This document shows positions 14,804-23,663 of a stretch of 64,000 nt of DNA, one piece after another; position 1 is the first letter of the stretch, and each line of letters opens with the position of its first letter. A program made the translations under genes and the position numbers. Under the pieces are notes generated by a model. That model saw nothing but the letters and a program-made list of their open reading frames with translations. It was not told the origin of the DNA and searched no databases. The DNA lies in assembly GCF_004764705.1 (NCBI RefSeq), contig NZ_SHLX01000040.1, positions 1 to 64,000 of the forward strand, in the 5' to 3' direction. The DNA comes from Paenibacillus cymbidii (GTDB lineage Bacteria; Bacillota; Bacilli; Paenibacillales; NBRC-103111).

Positions 14804-16324
14804 TCACCGGTTCGTCGTCTCCATCCGCCGCAAATGAGCGGCCACCGCCTGCGCCAAGCCGGGGAGCTCGTTCAAATCCCGCTCCCACCACGCCGCGTTG
14901 CCGAGCGCTTCGGCCGTCAGCTGCTCCAGCGTCGACGTTCCCGCGTCGACCGCCGCCCACAGCCGGGCCAGCTCCGCCAGCGCTGCCGCGTCGTCCCGCA
15001 GCGGCAGCGGCGAACCGTCGAGCCGCGCGCCGACGAAGCCCTCGCCCTCGCGGCAGGCGCGGTACATGCGCAGCAGCGACGCCAATGCTTCAGTAACTAG
15101 CGGCGGCAGCTCACCCGTCCGCTCCAGATGGCCGAGCAGCGTCGGCAGCAGCCGCGTGCGGAACTTGGACAAGCTGTTCATCGCAATATCGGCAAGCCGG
15201 TGACGAATGAACGGGTTGCGGAACCGCTCCAACACGTCTGCCGCATAGGCTTTCATTTCCGCTTGCGGCAGCGGCACCGCCGGCACGATTTCTTCGTCCA
15301 GCGCCCGCAAGAGCAGCGGGCCGTACACTGGGTGTTCGGCCGCTTCGCGAACTTCATTAACGCCGTTAATCAGGCACAATGAAGCAAGCAGCGTATGCGC
15401 CCCGTTCAAAATGCGCACCTTGCGCAGCTGATACGGCGCCAGCTCGCCCACCCAGCGCACGTTCAGCCCGGCCTTGGCCAGCGGCAGCACATCGTCCAGC
15501 GCCGGTTCGCCTTCGATCGCCCACAAATAGTACGGCTCCGCCGCGTTCAGCAGCCCGTCCGCAAAGCCGAGCTCGGCGGCAAGCGCTTCGGCCGCGTCCT
15601 CCGCATACCCGGTGACGATGCGGTCGACCAGCGAATTGAGGAAGCGGTTATGCGCCCGCAGCCAGTCCGCGAACGGCTCCGGCAGCTGCCAGTCAGCCGC
15701 ATGACGCAGCACCAGCTCGCGCAGCTTGTCGCCGGCCCGCTCGACAAGCTCGCACGGCAGCAGCAGCAACCCCGCTTCCGGCTTGCCGCCGAAATGAACG
15801 AACCGCTTATAAAGGAACATCGTCAGTTTGGCCGGATACGAAACGACCGGCTGCGCGGGGTTCCATTCGCTTGGCGCGTACACCAGCCCCGCCTCCGTCG
15901 TGTTCGACACGACGACGGCGAGCTCCGGCCCTTCCGCCAGCCGGAGGAACGTTTCCCACTCGGCGTACGGATCGACGATGGCGCCGAAGACGCCGATCAG
16001 CTCGCGCTCCTCCACCTGCCGCCCGTCGCGGATGCCGCGCGTCAGCTGGTAATACAAGCCATCCTGCCGCTTCAGCTCGGCCAGCTTGGCGGCACCGTGC
16101 GGCCGCGGCTGCGTTACCGCGACTGAGCCGTCGAACAGGCCGGCGTCGCGGCTCTTCTGCAGCATCCAATCGACGAAGCCGCGCAGGAAGTTGCCTTCGC
16201 CGATTTGCAACACTTTCACCGGGCTTTGCCGCATCCGCTCGAACGCAGCCAACGCTTCGCCCGTCAGCGCGCCGCGGTCAAGCCGCGGACGTTCTGCCGG
16301 CATCCTCTTGTCTTCTCCGCTCAT
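14804..16324 (-). CDS. uxaB: Tagaturonate (altronate) oxidoreductase
   Basis: A 506-residue NAD-dependent enzyme of the mannitol dehydrogenase/UxaB family that interconverts tagaturonate and altronate in galacturonate breakdown. The N-terminal Rossmann region starts at VLQIGEGNFLRGF. The family catalytic signature K-x4-N-x2-H is seen in KVRILNGAH. ATG at 16324 is chosen because GGGGGAG lies seven bases upstream; the frame is open further but without a start signal. The gene begins 28 bp after uxaC in the same direction, so the two form an operon. UxaB is favoured over the related fructuronate reductase UxuB from its pairing with UxaC alone, but the two are hard to separate by eye. Confidence 0.85.
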   Translation of the reverse strand: MSGEDKRMPAERPRLDRGALTGEALAAFERMRQSPVKVLQIGEGNFLRGFVDWMLQKSRDAGLFDGSVAVTQPRPHGAAKLAELKRQDGLYYQLTRGIRDGRQVEERELIGVFGAIVDPYAEWETFLRLAEGPELAVVVSNTTEAGLVYAPSEWNPAQPVVSYPAKLTMFLYKRFVHFGGKPEAGLLLLPCELVERAGDKLRELVLRHAADWQLPEPFADWLRAHNRFLNSLVDRIVTGYAEDAAEALAAELGFADGLLNAAEPYYLWAIEGEPALDDVLPLAKAGLNVRWVGELAPYQLRKVRILNGAHTLLASLCLINGVNEVREAAEHPVYGPLLLRALDEEIVPAVPLPQAEMKAYAADVLERFRNPFIRHRLADIAMNSLSKFRTRLLPTLLGHLERTGELPPLVTEALASLLRMYRACREGEGFVGARLDGSPLPLRDDAAALAELARLWAAVDAGTSTLEQLTAEALGNAAWWERDLNELPGLAQAVAAHLRRMETTNR

Positions 16325-16352
16325 CGCTGTGCTCCCCCGCCCCGGCGCCGAT

Positions 16353-17765
16353 TTATTGGCCGAAGCCGAAGTACGAAGCCGCATTTTCGTAGCAAATGCC
16401 TTGAATCAAACCGTTCAGCAGCTCTTCGTCGTTCGGCACTTCGCCCGCTTCCACCCATTCGCCGATCAGGTTGCACAGGATGCGGCGGAAATACTCGTGG
16501 CGCGTGTACGACAGGAAGCTGCGCGAGTCCGTCAGCATGCCGACGAAACGGCTCAGCAGCCCGGCGTTCGCCAGCGCCTTCATCTGCGCCAACATGCCGT
16601 CCTTCGTGTCGTTGAACCACCAGGCGGCGCCGTGCTGGATTTTGCCGATGACGCCTCCGCCCTGGAAGCTGCCGATCATCGCCGCAAGCACGTCGTTGTC
16701 CGCCGGATTGAGCGAATACAGAATCGTTTTCGGCAGCTTGTTGTCGCGGTCGAGCCCGTCGAGCAGCTTGACCAGCGGCACGGCCAACTGGCCGGTGTTG
16801 ATCGAATCGAAGCCCGTGTCCGGGCCGACCTGCGCGAACAGGCGCGAGTTGTTGTTGCGGTGCGCGTGCATGTGCAGCTGCATCGCCCAGCCGCGGTCGG
16901 CGTACAGCCGGCCCATGAACAGCAGCGTGTACGTTTTGTACTTCATCTCATCCTCGTGGCTGACCGGTTCGCCCGCCAGCCCTCTGGCGAAAATCGCCGC
17001 CGCTTCCTCGTGCGTCGCTTCGGCGTAAGGCACGTAATCGAGCGCATGGTCGGAGACGCGGCAGCCCGCTTCGTGGAAAAAGGCGATGCGCGCTTCCAGC
17101 GCGGCCAGCAGCGCCTCGTAGTCGCGAATCGGCGCGCCGATCGCCTGTTCGAGGCGGCCGAGCCACGGCAGGAACGTCGCACGATTGATTTCGAGCGCCT
17201 TGTCCGGGCGGAACGACGGCAGCACAACGAAGCCGAGGTCCTGCTCTTCTTTCAGCTTCAAGTGGTAGTCGAGCGAATCGGCCGGATCGTCCGTCGTACA
17301 GATGACGCGCACGTCGCTCATCCGAATAAAATCGCGCACCGCAAACCCTTCGCCGTTCAGCTTGGCATTCGCTTTTTCCCAAATAATCGGCGCATTCTTC
17401 TCGTTGATCAGCTCTTCGATGCCGAACAGCCGGCGCAGCTCCAGATGGGACCAATGGTACAGCGGATTGCCGACCGTCATCGGCACGGTGCGCGCATAGG
17501 CGAGGAACCGGTCGTAATCGCTTACGCCTTCGCCTCCGGTCACGTACTTCTCTTCCACGCCGTTCGCCCGCATCGCCCGCCATTTGTAATGGTCGCCGTA
17601 CAGCCACACTTCGGTCAAATTGCGATACCGCTTGTTTTCATAAATTTCCTGCTGGTTCAAATGGCAATGGTAATCGATAATCGGCAGCGGTTTGGCCACG
17701 CCGTGGTACAGGCGCTCCGCAACAGCATTCGTCAATAAAAAGTTGTCGTCCATGAACGGTTTCAA
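16353..17765 (-). CDS. uxaC: Glucuronate/galacturonate isomerase
   Basis: A 470-residue uronate isomerase of the amidohydrolase fold. It opens hexuronate catabolism by converting glucuronate to fructuronate and galacturonate to tagaturonate. The N-terminal motif IDYHCHL (metal-binding His pair) and the following YGDHYKWRAMRANG are diagnostic. TTG at 17765 is preferred as the start: AAGGGGAG lies seven bases upstream and the resulting MKPFMDDNFLL matches the usual N-terminus, whereas the later ATG at 17753 is too far from the ribosome site. It leads the uxaC-uxaB operon and is divergent from an AraC regulator that may sense a uronate. Confidence 0.92.
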   Translation of the reverse strand: MKPFMDDNFLLTNAVAERLYHGVAKPLPIIDYHCHLNQQEIYENKRYRNLTEVWLYGDHYKWRAMRANGVEEKYVTGGEGVSDYDRFLAYARTVPMTVGNPLYHWSHLELRRLFGIEELINEKNAPIIWEKANAKLNGEGFAVRDFIRMSDVRVICTTDDPADSLDYHLKLKEEQDLGFVVLPSFRPDKALEINRATFLPWLGRLEQAIGAPIRDYEALLAALEARIAFFHEAGCRVSDHALDYVPYAEATHEEAAAIFARGLAGEPVSHEDEMKYKTYTLLFMGRLYADRGWAMQLHMHAHRNNNSRLFAQVGPDTGFDSINTGQLAVPLVKLLDGLDRDNKLPKTILYSLNPADNDVLAAMIGSFQGGGVIGKIQHGAAWWFNDTKDGMLAQMKALANAGLLSRFVGMLTDSRSFLSYTRHEYFRRILCNLIGEWVEAGEVPNDEELLNGLIQGICYENAASYFGFGQ

Positions 17766-17954
17766 CAGCAAGCTCCCCTTTGCGGCGATAGTTCGTCGTT
17801 CCTTCCTTCAGTATAGGGCAAAATCGGCCGATGATCTTGCGCTTTTTTGTTTGTTTTACGTGAAACTATGCGGATTTTGACTTTGGAAACTTTCCATCGG
17901 GCGGCCATTCTGCTACAATGCTTGCAAACCAGACGATTGCCGGAGGGCACCGCC

Positions 17955-18812
17955 ATGAGCGATCACATTTTGGCTGCTTACGGGCACGAGGAAGGCGCGT
18001 TTTATTTCCACCACGTGCGCCGTACCGAACCGTTCGAACGCGTCAAACATTATCATAGCACGTACGAGCTGTACTATTTGATCAGCGGGAAACGCACGTA
18101 TTTCATCAAGGACCGCTCCTACCGGATCGAAGGCGGCGACCTGGTGCTCATCGACAAATACGACGTGCACAAGTCGACCGTGCTCGGCGAAGCCGCCCAC
18201 GAGCGGGTCGTGATCAACTTCAGCGACGATTTCCTCGGCGCCGGCGCCCCGCTTCATCCGGAACGGCTCGTCGCGCAGTTCCGCGGCGAAGTGAACGTGC
18301 TGCGCCTGCGCGAGCCCGAGCAGCGCTTTGTGCTGGAGCTGCTGGGCAAGCTCGGCCGCGAGGCGAGCCAACGTTCGCACGGCTACGAGACGTATTTGCG
18401 ACTGCTGCTGCTCGAGCTGCTGTTGTTCAGCTCGCGCCAGCGCGGCCGCGAAGAAGCGGCAGAGCCCGCTCCGGCCGGCGCCGTCCATGCCAAAATCGCC
18501 GACATCGTCCGCCACATCAACGGCTGCTACCGGGACAACCTGACGCTGTCGAGCGTCGCCGCCGCCTTTTTCATGAGCCCGTCCTACCTCAGCCGCACGT
18601 TCAAGACAGTAACCGGGTTTACGCTGACCGGCTACGTCCATTTGACCCGCGTCAAGGAAGCTCAGCGGCTGCTGCGGGACACCGACGACAAAATTTCCGA
18701 TATTGCCGCCGCCGTCGGCTTCGAGCATATCGGCCACTTCGAACGCATCTTCAAAACCGTCGCGCAATCGACGCCGCAAGCCTTCCGCAAGGCGTACCGT
18801 CAATCCGGTTGA
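17955..18812 (+). CDS. AraC family regulator, divergent to uxaCB
   Basis: A 285-residue regulator with an N-terminal cupin sensor (about 20-140, typical HYHSTYELYYLISG) and two C-terminal AraC helix-turn-helix motifs (about 185-283; DNLTLSSVAAAFFMSPSYLS and ISDIAAAVGFEHIGHFERIF). GGAGG at 17942-17946 fixes the ATG at 17955. A TACAAT -10 lies about 40 bp upstream. The 189-bp divergent spacing to uxaC suggests that it controls hexuronate use; this is positional inference. Its 3' end overlaps the convergent yjbR-type gene by 13 bp. Confidence 0.88.
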   Translation: MSDHILAAYGHEEGAFYFHHVRRTEPFERVKHYHSTYELYYLISGKRTYFIKDRSYRIEGGDLVLIDKYDVHKSTVLGEAAHERVVINFSDDFLGAGAPLHPERLVAQFRGEVNVLRLREPEQRFVLELLGKLGREASQRSHGYETYLRLLLLELLLFSSRQRGREEAAEPAPAGAVHAKIADIVRHINGCYRDNLTLSSVAAAFFMSPSYLSRTFKTVTGFTLTGYVHLTRVKEAQRLLRDTDDKISDIAAAVGFEHIGHFERIFKTVAQSTPQAFRKAYRQSG

Positions 18813-19201
18813 TTGCCGCCGTCCTTCTTCCATTGCCGGGCGAGCCGTTTCGGGGCCGCCAGCGCGTAGCCTTCGACAAGCAGTTCTTCCAGCCGGCTCC
18901 AGTCGGGCGGCGTTCCTTTGGCAAGCGATACCCAGCCGTGATGGCCGATGTAAGGCGTTTTGACGAAGCCGCCGAGCGCCAGCAGCAGCTCCTGCGATTC
19001 TTTGGTCGCCTTGATCGACAGTCCCGTCCCTTCCCCCGTTTCTCCCATCATCACGAATGTTTTGCCGCGGACTTTAAACACCGTATGGCCAAAACCATCG
19101 ATCGTTTCCTCCGCTTCCGGCAGACCGGCGACGATCGACCTCACCTTGCTTTCCATCGCAAGCCCTTCCTCGGATAGAATCTTTTTGCTGCTGTGCTCCA
19201 T
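18800..19201 (-). CDS. MmcQ/YjbR family protein
   Basis: A 133-residue small protein of the MmcQ/YjbR fold (double-wing, CyaY-like). Recognisable elements are the start VRSIVAGLPEAEETIDGFGHTVFKVRGK, here split by a conserved Gly, and the C-terminal YIGHHGWVSL, where the W-V pair is typical. The biochemical role of the family is not established. An internal ATG at 19156 with GGAAGG before it is an alternative start giving about 118 residues, closer to the usual length. The gene converges with and overlaps the AraC gene by 13 bp. Confidence 0.8.
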   Translation of the reverse strand: MEHSSKKILSEEGLAMESKVRSIVAGLPEAEETIDGFGHTVFKVRGKTFVMMGETGEGTGLSIKATKESQELLLALGGFVKTPYIGHHGWVSLAKGTPPDWSRLEELLVEGYALAAPKRLARQWKKDGGNQPD

Positions 19202-19225
19202 GATGTTCCCGCCTTTCGGTCCTAA

Positions 19226-19264
19226 TAGAGGGAGCTTAGCTTGCTAAACTCTCCCTACTAACGA
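19226..19264. repeat. Fragment of the MITE-like element, copy C
   Basis: Only the central palindrome survives: AGGGAGCTTAGCTTGCTAA followed by ACTCTCCCTACTAACGAA. It matches the reverse complement of 7651-7685 in copy A, with no terminal repeats. Confidence 0.65.
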
Positions 19265-19461
19265 ATTTTGTTCGTATTCGCCGCTCACCCGCCCAAATCC
19301 TTCCTGCCGCGAAACCGCTTTCTATGCGGCTTTGCGCGCCGCGGCCCTTCATCTTGCCGCAATCAGCATGCGCAGGATGGGTTACTTTTACTCGCTTGCC
19401 AACATTTTTGGACTGGTTCCCCATCATAACTTGGTTACAATTGGGGTAAGGAGGATGATTC

Positions 19462-20142
19462 ATGAAGAACAAGAAATTGATGCTAATGGCCGCATCCGCC
19501 GTCCTGTCGCTTACGATCGCCACCAACGCATTCGCCGCTTCCGGCACCGTCGATCGGTCCGTCAACTTCCGCACGGCGCCGAATACGGACAGTTCGGTCA
19601 TCTCCACGTTGAAATCAGGCACCTCGTTTACGGTGCTCAGCAAAGTCAACGATTACTGGCTGAAAGTGAGCGTCGGCGGCAAAACCGGCTACGTCTCCAC
19701 GGGCTATGTATCCACCGGCGGGACAAGCTCCGGCGGCTCGGGCAACTCGGGCTCGTCGCAATCGTCCAAAGCCGATCAAGTAATTGCCAAGGCGCTGTCG
19801 CTCAAAGGAATTACCCATTACAAATACGGTGTAAACCAGGCGCCGACACTGCTGGACTGCTCCTCATACGTCAAATACGTGTACAGCTTCTTCGGCGTCA
19901 ACCTGAAATGGGGCACACGGTACCAGAAAGATGCCGGCACGTTCGTCGCCAAAGCGAATTTGAAGAAAGGCGATCTCGTCTTCCTTCGCGTCGGCAGCTC
20001 GAAGGAAATCGGCCATGTCGGCATTTACGCCGGCAACGGGCAGTTCATACATAACAGCCCGTCGGAAGACGGCGTTATGACCTCGTCGCTGACGAGCGGT
20101 TATTGGGCAAGCCGGTACGTCACGGCAAGACGGGTGCTTTAA
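19462..20142 (+). CDS. Secreted SH3 and NlpC/P60 endopeptidase
   Basis: A 226-residue cell-wall hydrolase. A signal peptide (1-26, ending AFA-AS) is followed by a bacterial SH3 domain (about 28-84, VNFRTAPNTDSSVI), a Gly/Ser linker (85-103) and an NlpC/P60 domain (about 104-226). The catalytic triad is visible as Cys133 (DCSSYV), His185 (GHVGIY) and His197 (FIHNS). Such enzymes cut gamma-D-glutamyl-diamino acid bonds in peptidoglycan stems. AAGGAGG lies eight bases before the ATG. A bidirectional terminator separates the gene from the convergent ABC transporter. Confidence 0.93.
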   Translation: MKNKKLMLMAASAVLSLTIATNAFAASGTVDRSVNFRTAPNTDSSVISTLKSGTSFTVLSKVNDYWLKVSVGGKTGYVSTGYVSTGGTSSGGSGNSGSSQSSKADQVIAKALSLKGITHYKYGVNQAPTLLDCSSYVKYVYSFFGVNLKWGTRYQKDAGTFVAKANLKKGDLVFLRVGSSKEIGHVGIYAGNGQFIHNSPSEDGVMTSSLTSGYWASRYVTARRVL

Positions 20143-20150
20143 GTGGTTTA

Positions 20151-20208
20151 GCAAAAAAAGACAGCTCCCCACGGCGGTTGAAGCCGGTTGGCGGAAGCTG
20201 TCTTTTTT
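20151..20208. terminator. Bidirectional terminator between NlpC/P60 gene and ABC exporter
   Basis: AAAAAAAGACAGCT (20153-20166) and AGCTGTCTTTTTT (20196-20208) form a stem with A-run and T-run on either side, serving both convergent genes. Confidence 0.88.
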
Positions 20209-20223
20209 CCATTCTCGTGCGGA

Positions 20224-21936
20224 TCAGCCGAACTGCGCCTGGTGCAGCCTGCTGTAATGGCCGCCGGCGGTTACCAGCTCTTCGTGCCTGCCCTGCTCGC
20301 TGACGCCGTCCTCGGTGACGACGACGATGCGGTCCGCGTTTTTGATCGTGGCCAGGCGGTGCGCGATGACCAGCGTCGTACGGCCCGCCGACAGCTCGGC
20401 GAGCGATTGCTGGATCGCCGCTTCCGTCTCCGTATCGAGCGCCGACGTCGCTTCGTCGAGGATGAGGATCGGCGGATTTTTCAGAAACATGCGGGCGATC
20501 GCAAGGCGCTGCTTCTGGCCGCCCGACAGCTTCACGCCGCGTTCGCCGACGATCGTGTCGAGCCCGTCCGGCTGCGCGCGGATAAAGTCGGCCAACTGCG
20601 CCCGCGTCGCCGCTTCCCACAGCTGCTCCTCCGTTGCGTTTCGTTTGCCGTAAGCGATGTTCTCGCGGATCGTGCCGGAGAACAGGAACACGTCCTGCTG
20701 CACGATGCCGATCTGGCTGCGCAGCGACGCCAGCGTCATGCGGCGAATATCGGTGCCGTCGATCGTGATGCTGCCGCCGTCGATTTCATAGAAGCGCGGC
20801 AGCAAGCTGCACAGCGTCGTTTTGCCGGCGCCGGACGGGCCGACGAACGCAATCGTCTCTCCGGCCTTGATCGTCAAATCGATGCCGTTCAGCACCTTCG
20901 CCTGGTTGTCGTAGCCGAACGTGACGCCGCTGTAGCAAATATCGCCGCGCAGCGGTCCGGCCGGTTTGGCGTTCGGCGCGTCGGCCACGTCGGGCAGCGT
21001 GTCGATCAGCTCCGTATAGCGCTTGAAGCCGGCGATGCCTTTCGGATAGCTTTCGACGATCGTGTTGATCTTTTCAATTGGCGCAAGGAAGACGTTTGCC
21101 AGCAGCAGGAACCCGATGAACTCGCCGTACGACAGCTCGCCCTGGATGACGAACCAGGTGCCGCACACCATCACGAACAACGTGACGAGCCGCTTCAACA
21201 TGTAGCTGATCGACGAGTTGAACGCCATGATTTTGTACGACAGCAGCTTGGTCGTCCGGAAGCGGCCGTTGTTGACCGCGAACTGCTCCTTCTCCAGCTC
21301 TTCGTTGGCGAACGCCTGCACGACGCGCATGCCGCCGACGTTGTCCTCGACGCGGGCGTTAAAATCGGCAATATCCGTAAACAGCCGGCGGAACGCTTGC
21401 GTCATGCGGCGGTTGAAGTACAGCGCCAGCCAGACAATGATCGGCACCACGATGAACGAAAGGATCGCCAGCTTGGCGTTAAGCGCCAGCATCAGGCTGA
21501 ACGCGCCGATCAGCGTCATGACCGCAATGAATAAATCTTCCGGGCCGTGATGCGCCATTTCGCCGATCTCCATCAGGTCGTTCGTCAGCCGCGACAGCAG
21601 ATGGCCGGTTTTGTTGTTGTCGAAGAAGCGGAACGACAGCTTCTGGATATGGTCGAACAGCTTCTTGCGCATGTCGGTTTCGATGTTGATGCCAAGCATG
21701 TGCCCCCAGTACGTAACAACGTACTGCAGGCCGGCATTAAGCGCATACACGGCAAGCAGCCCTATGCACGCCCAGACGATCAGCTCCCAGTCTTTGCCGG
21801 GCAGCAGCTTGTCGACGAACTGGTTGACGGCGATCGGGAACCCGAGCTCCAGCAATCCGGCAATGACGGCGCAGGAGAAGTCGAGCAGGAACAATTTTTT
21901 ATAAGGACGATAGTAGGCAAAAAAACGACGAAGCAT
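20224..21936 (-). CDS. ABC exporter, fused membrane and ATPase domains
   Basis: A 570-residue half-transporter of the MsbA/Sav1866 type (closest in feel to Bacillus YwjA), which should work as a homodimer. Six membrane helices occupy about 1-310. The ATPase domain follows with Walker A GPSGAGKTT (about 361-369), signature LSGGQKQR, Walker B ILILDEATSALD and the H-loop AHRL. It starts 33 bp after the fhuF-like gene, under the same Fur-boxed promoter. An iron-related role, such as siderophore export or handling of an iron-linked compound, is inferred from that context only. Confidence 0.88.
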   Translation of the reverse strand: MLRRFFAYYRPYKKLFLLDFSCAVIAGLLELGFPIAVNQFVDKLLPGKDWELIVWACIGLLAVYALNAGLQYVVTYWGHMLGINIETDMRKKLFDHIQKLSFRFFDNNKTGHLLSRLTNDLMEIGEMAHHGPEDLFIAVMTLIGAFSLMLALNAKLAILSFIVVPIIVWLALYFNRRMTQAFRRLFTDIADFNARVEDNVGGMRVVQAFANEELEKEQFAVNNGRFRTTKLLSYKIMAFNSSISYMLKRLVTLFVMVCGTWFVIQGELSYGEFIGFLLLANVFLAPIEKINTIVESYPKGIAGFKRYTELIDTLPDVADAPNAKPAGPLRGDICYSGVTFGYDNQAKVLNGIDLTIKAGETIAFVGPSGAGKTTLCSLLPRFYEIDGGSITIDGTDIRRMTLASLRSQIGIVQQDVFLFSGTIRENIAYGKRNATEEQLWEAATRAQLADFIRAQPDGLDTIVGERGVKLSGGQKQRLAIARMFLKNPPILILDEATSALDTETEAAIQQSLAELSAGRTTLVIAHRLATIKNADRIVVVTEDGVSEQGRHEELVTAGGHYSRLHQAQFG

Positions 21937-21969
21937 CGGTCGTGCTGTCTCCTCTCGTAGTGGCGTCCG

Positions 21970-22785
21970 TTAGCGTGCCGCCTCGGCTTTGCTGCGGTAG
22001 GCGGCGCGCCGCTCCGCCCGTACCGACTCTTTCAGGCGCGGACACGTGTAGCAATAGTCGCCGCCTTCGGTGCGGTAGTACAGGCAGCAGGCGTTCTTCA
22101 TCCGCATCTGCTTGGCCGGATCGGCCAAATCTTCGACGGTGCGGATGACAATGTCGAACGGATGTTTGGCGAGGCCGAAAACGTCCAGGCCGAGCTGCCG
22201 CTTGATGGCGGCATAATCGCTTCGCAGCCTGGCGGCTCCGGCGGCGTCGCCCGCCTGGGTAGCCTTGTCGGCGTAGTGTTCGGCGAAATAGAGCATCCGC
22301 GAAGGCAGCAAACCCCACGCATGCGCAAGCGGCACGTCGCCGGCAGCGGCGCACGCTTCGTACAGCGGGCGGACCGTTTGCCCGAAGAAACGGCCGAGCG
22401 CCGCCAGCACGTCCTGCTCGCGCGCGGCGCCGTCAGGAATGGCGCGCAGGGTGGCGTCGGCGAGCTGGTAGCCGAAGCGGTAATGGTTCGCGGCGTGGAA
22501 CAGGTGGATCGTCATGTTGCCGAGCGACGCGTCAAACGACCGGCCGTACAAGGATAACGATACGAGCAAGCCGGAAGCGAGATTGCCGAACAAATTGGCA
22601 AAATAAACGGCCGCCGCCGAGCGGTCCAGCGCTTTGATCAGCGGGCCGTATGTATCCAATAAGGCGAGCATGTTCCCCCGTTCGGGCAAATCGGCCGCGG
22701 ACGCAGAAAAAACGGGGCTTTCGGGCGGCGCCGCCAGGACGGCAAAGTAGTTTTCGAGCAAATCGCGTGCGTCTTCGGCAGTCAT
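21970..22785 (-). CDS. FhuF-like [2Fe-2S] siderophore-iron reductase
   Basis: A 271-residue protein of the IucA/IucC-FhuF ferric reductase family. The C-terminal cysteines Cys233-Cys234-x10-Cys245-x2-Cys248 match the atypical [2Fe-2S] site of E. coli FhuF, which reduces iron in imported hydroxamate siderophores. The N-terminal part is helical and poorly conserved. AGGAGG lies eight bases before the ATG, and a strong Fur-type box begins 39 bp upstream. It leads a two-gene operon with the ABC exporter. Role in the cytoplasmic release of iron is known for the family and inferred here. Confidence 0.82.
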   Translation of the reverse strand: MTAEDARDLLENYFAVLAAPPESPVFSASAADLPERGNMLALLDTYGPLIKALDRSAAAVYFANLFGNLASGLLVSLSLYGRSFDASLGNMTIHLFHAANHYRFGYQLADATLRAIPDGAAREQDVLAALGRFFGQTVRPLYEACAAAGDVPLAHAWGLLPSRMLYFAEHYADKATQAGDAAGAARLRSDYAAIKRQLGLDVFGLAKHPFDIVIRTVEDLADPAKQMRMKNACCLYYRTEGGDYCYTCPRLKESVRAERRAAYRSKAEAAR

Positions 22786-22823
22786 TTCCGAAACCTCCTG
22801 ATGGTAGCGCAGCGTTGGAATTT

Positions 22824-22850
22824 ATGAAAATGAATTTCATTATCATTATA
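22824..22850 (-). promoter_or_regulatory. Fur box upstream of the fhuF-like gene
   Basis: On the minus strand TATAATGATAATG joins AAATTCATTTTCA, which fits overlapping 7-1-7 Fur half sites (TGATAAT-type). It sits 39 bp before the start codon, where binding would block transcription under iron-replete conditions. Confidence 0.8.
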
Positions 22851-23036
22851 AAGGAAATGGCGAATTTGGCAATGGCAAAAATGGAAATCACCCGCTCGCC
22901 GGCTGACGGCAACAAAGTCCAGCGCCCCGTCGAACTCATGGTCGCTGTGGCTGGCTGTACAAGCATACATCAAATCGATATGATGGTAGAAGCAGGAACT
23001 TGCACGCAAATGAACCCGAGGAGGAGGCGCCGAACG

Positions 23037-23579
23037 ATGGCGGTATTCATTGCCTTGCTGCGCGGCATCAATGTCGGCGGCAACAACAAAATCAGCATGG
23101 CGGAGCTGAAGCGCGTTTTGCTTGCAGCAGGCTTCGAGCGCGTACAAACGTATATCCAGAGCGGCAACGTTCTGTTCGAATCGGACAAGGATGCCGAATC
23201 GCTTCGCAGTCAATTCCAGGCGGAAGTCAAATCGGCATTCGGCATCGCTTGTTCGGTGCTCCTGAGAACACATGAAGAATGGAAGCAAATTATCGCAGCC
23301 TGTCCCTATGACCCAATCGAGCTTCAGGAAAAATGGACCATTCAGTTGACGCTGCTGGACGAGCAGCTGCCGCAAGCCAAACGCGATATGCTTCAGGCGG
23401 TAAACCCGGGGCCGGACGAATATTGCGTCGACGATCGCCGCATTTATTTTTTATTCCGTCAAAGCATGCTCGATACGAATTATGCCCCCTGTTTGCAAAA
23501 GCTCGGTACCGGCTCCACGACGCGCAACTGGAACACCGTACGCAAGCTGAACGATATGGCGACGGCGATGCAGGGGTAA
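23037..23579 (+). CDS. DUF1697 family protein
   Basis: A 180-residue protein with the hallmark start of DUF1697, FIALLRGINVGGNNKISM, and the later IQSGNVLFES. The family is widespread and of unknown function. ATG at 23037 is chosen because GAGGAGG lies about eleven bases upstream and the domain begins directly; the frame is open far upstream but reads through the promoter region of the fhuF-like gene. It is followed by a clear terminator. Confidence 0.9.
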   Translation: MAVFIALLRGINVGGNNKISMAELKRVLLAAGFERVQTYIQSGNVLFESDKDAESLRSQFQAEVKSAFGIACSVLLRTHEEWKQIIAACPYDPIELQEKWTIQLTLLDEQLPQAKRDMLQAVNPGPDEYCVDDRRIYFLFRQSMLDTNYAPCLQKLGTGSTTRNWNTVRKLNDMATAMQG

Positions 23580-23615
23580 TTTTTTCGGCAGCATCAACCT
23601 CATGTTGCCCCGAGC

Positions 23616-23640
23616 AAGCCCCGCTATGGGGCTTTTCTCT
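23616..23640 (+). terminator. Terminator behind the DUF1697 gene
   Basis: AAGCCCC-GCTAT-GGGGCTT (23616-23634) followed by TTCTCTTTC. Confidence 0.8.
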
Positions 23641-23663
23641 TTCTTTTTGCAACCCTATCGAAT

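Noticed and set aside
17751..17764. Catabolite-repression (cre)-like site TGAAACCGTTCATG at the start of uxaC
   Set aside because: It matches 12 of 14 consensus positions but lies within the first codons, where the conserved MKPFMD peptide explains the sequence.
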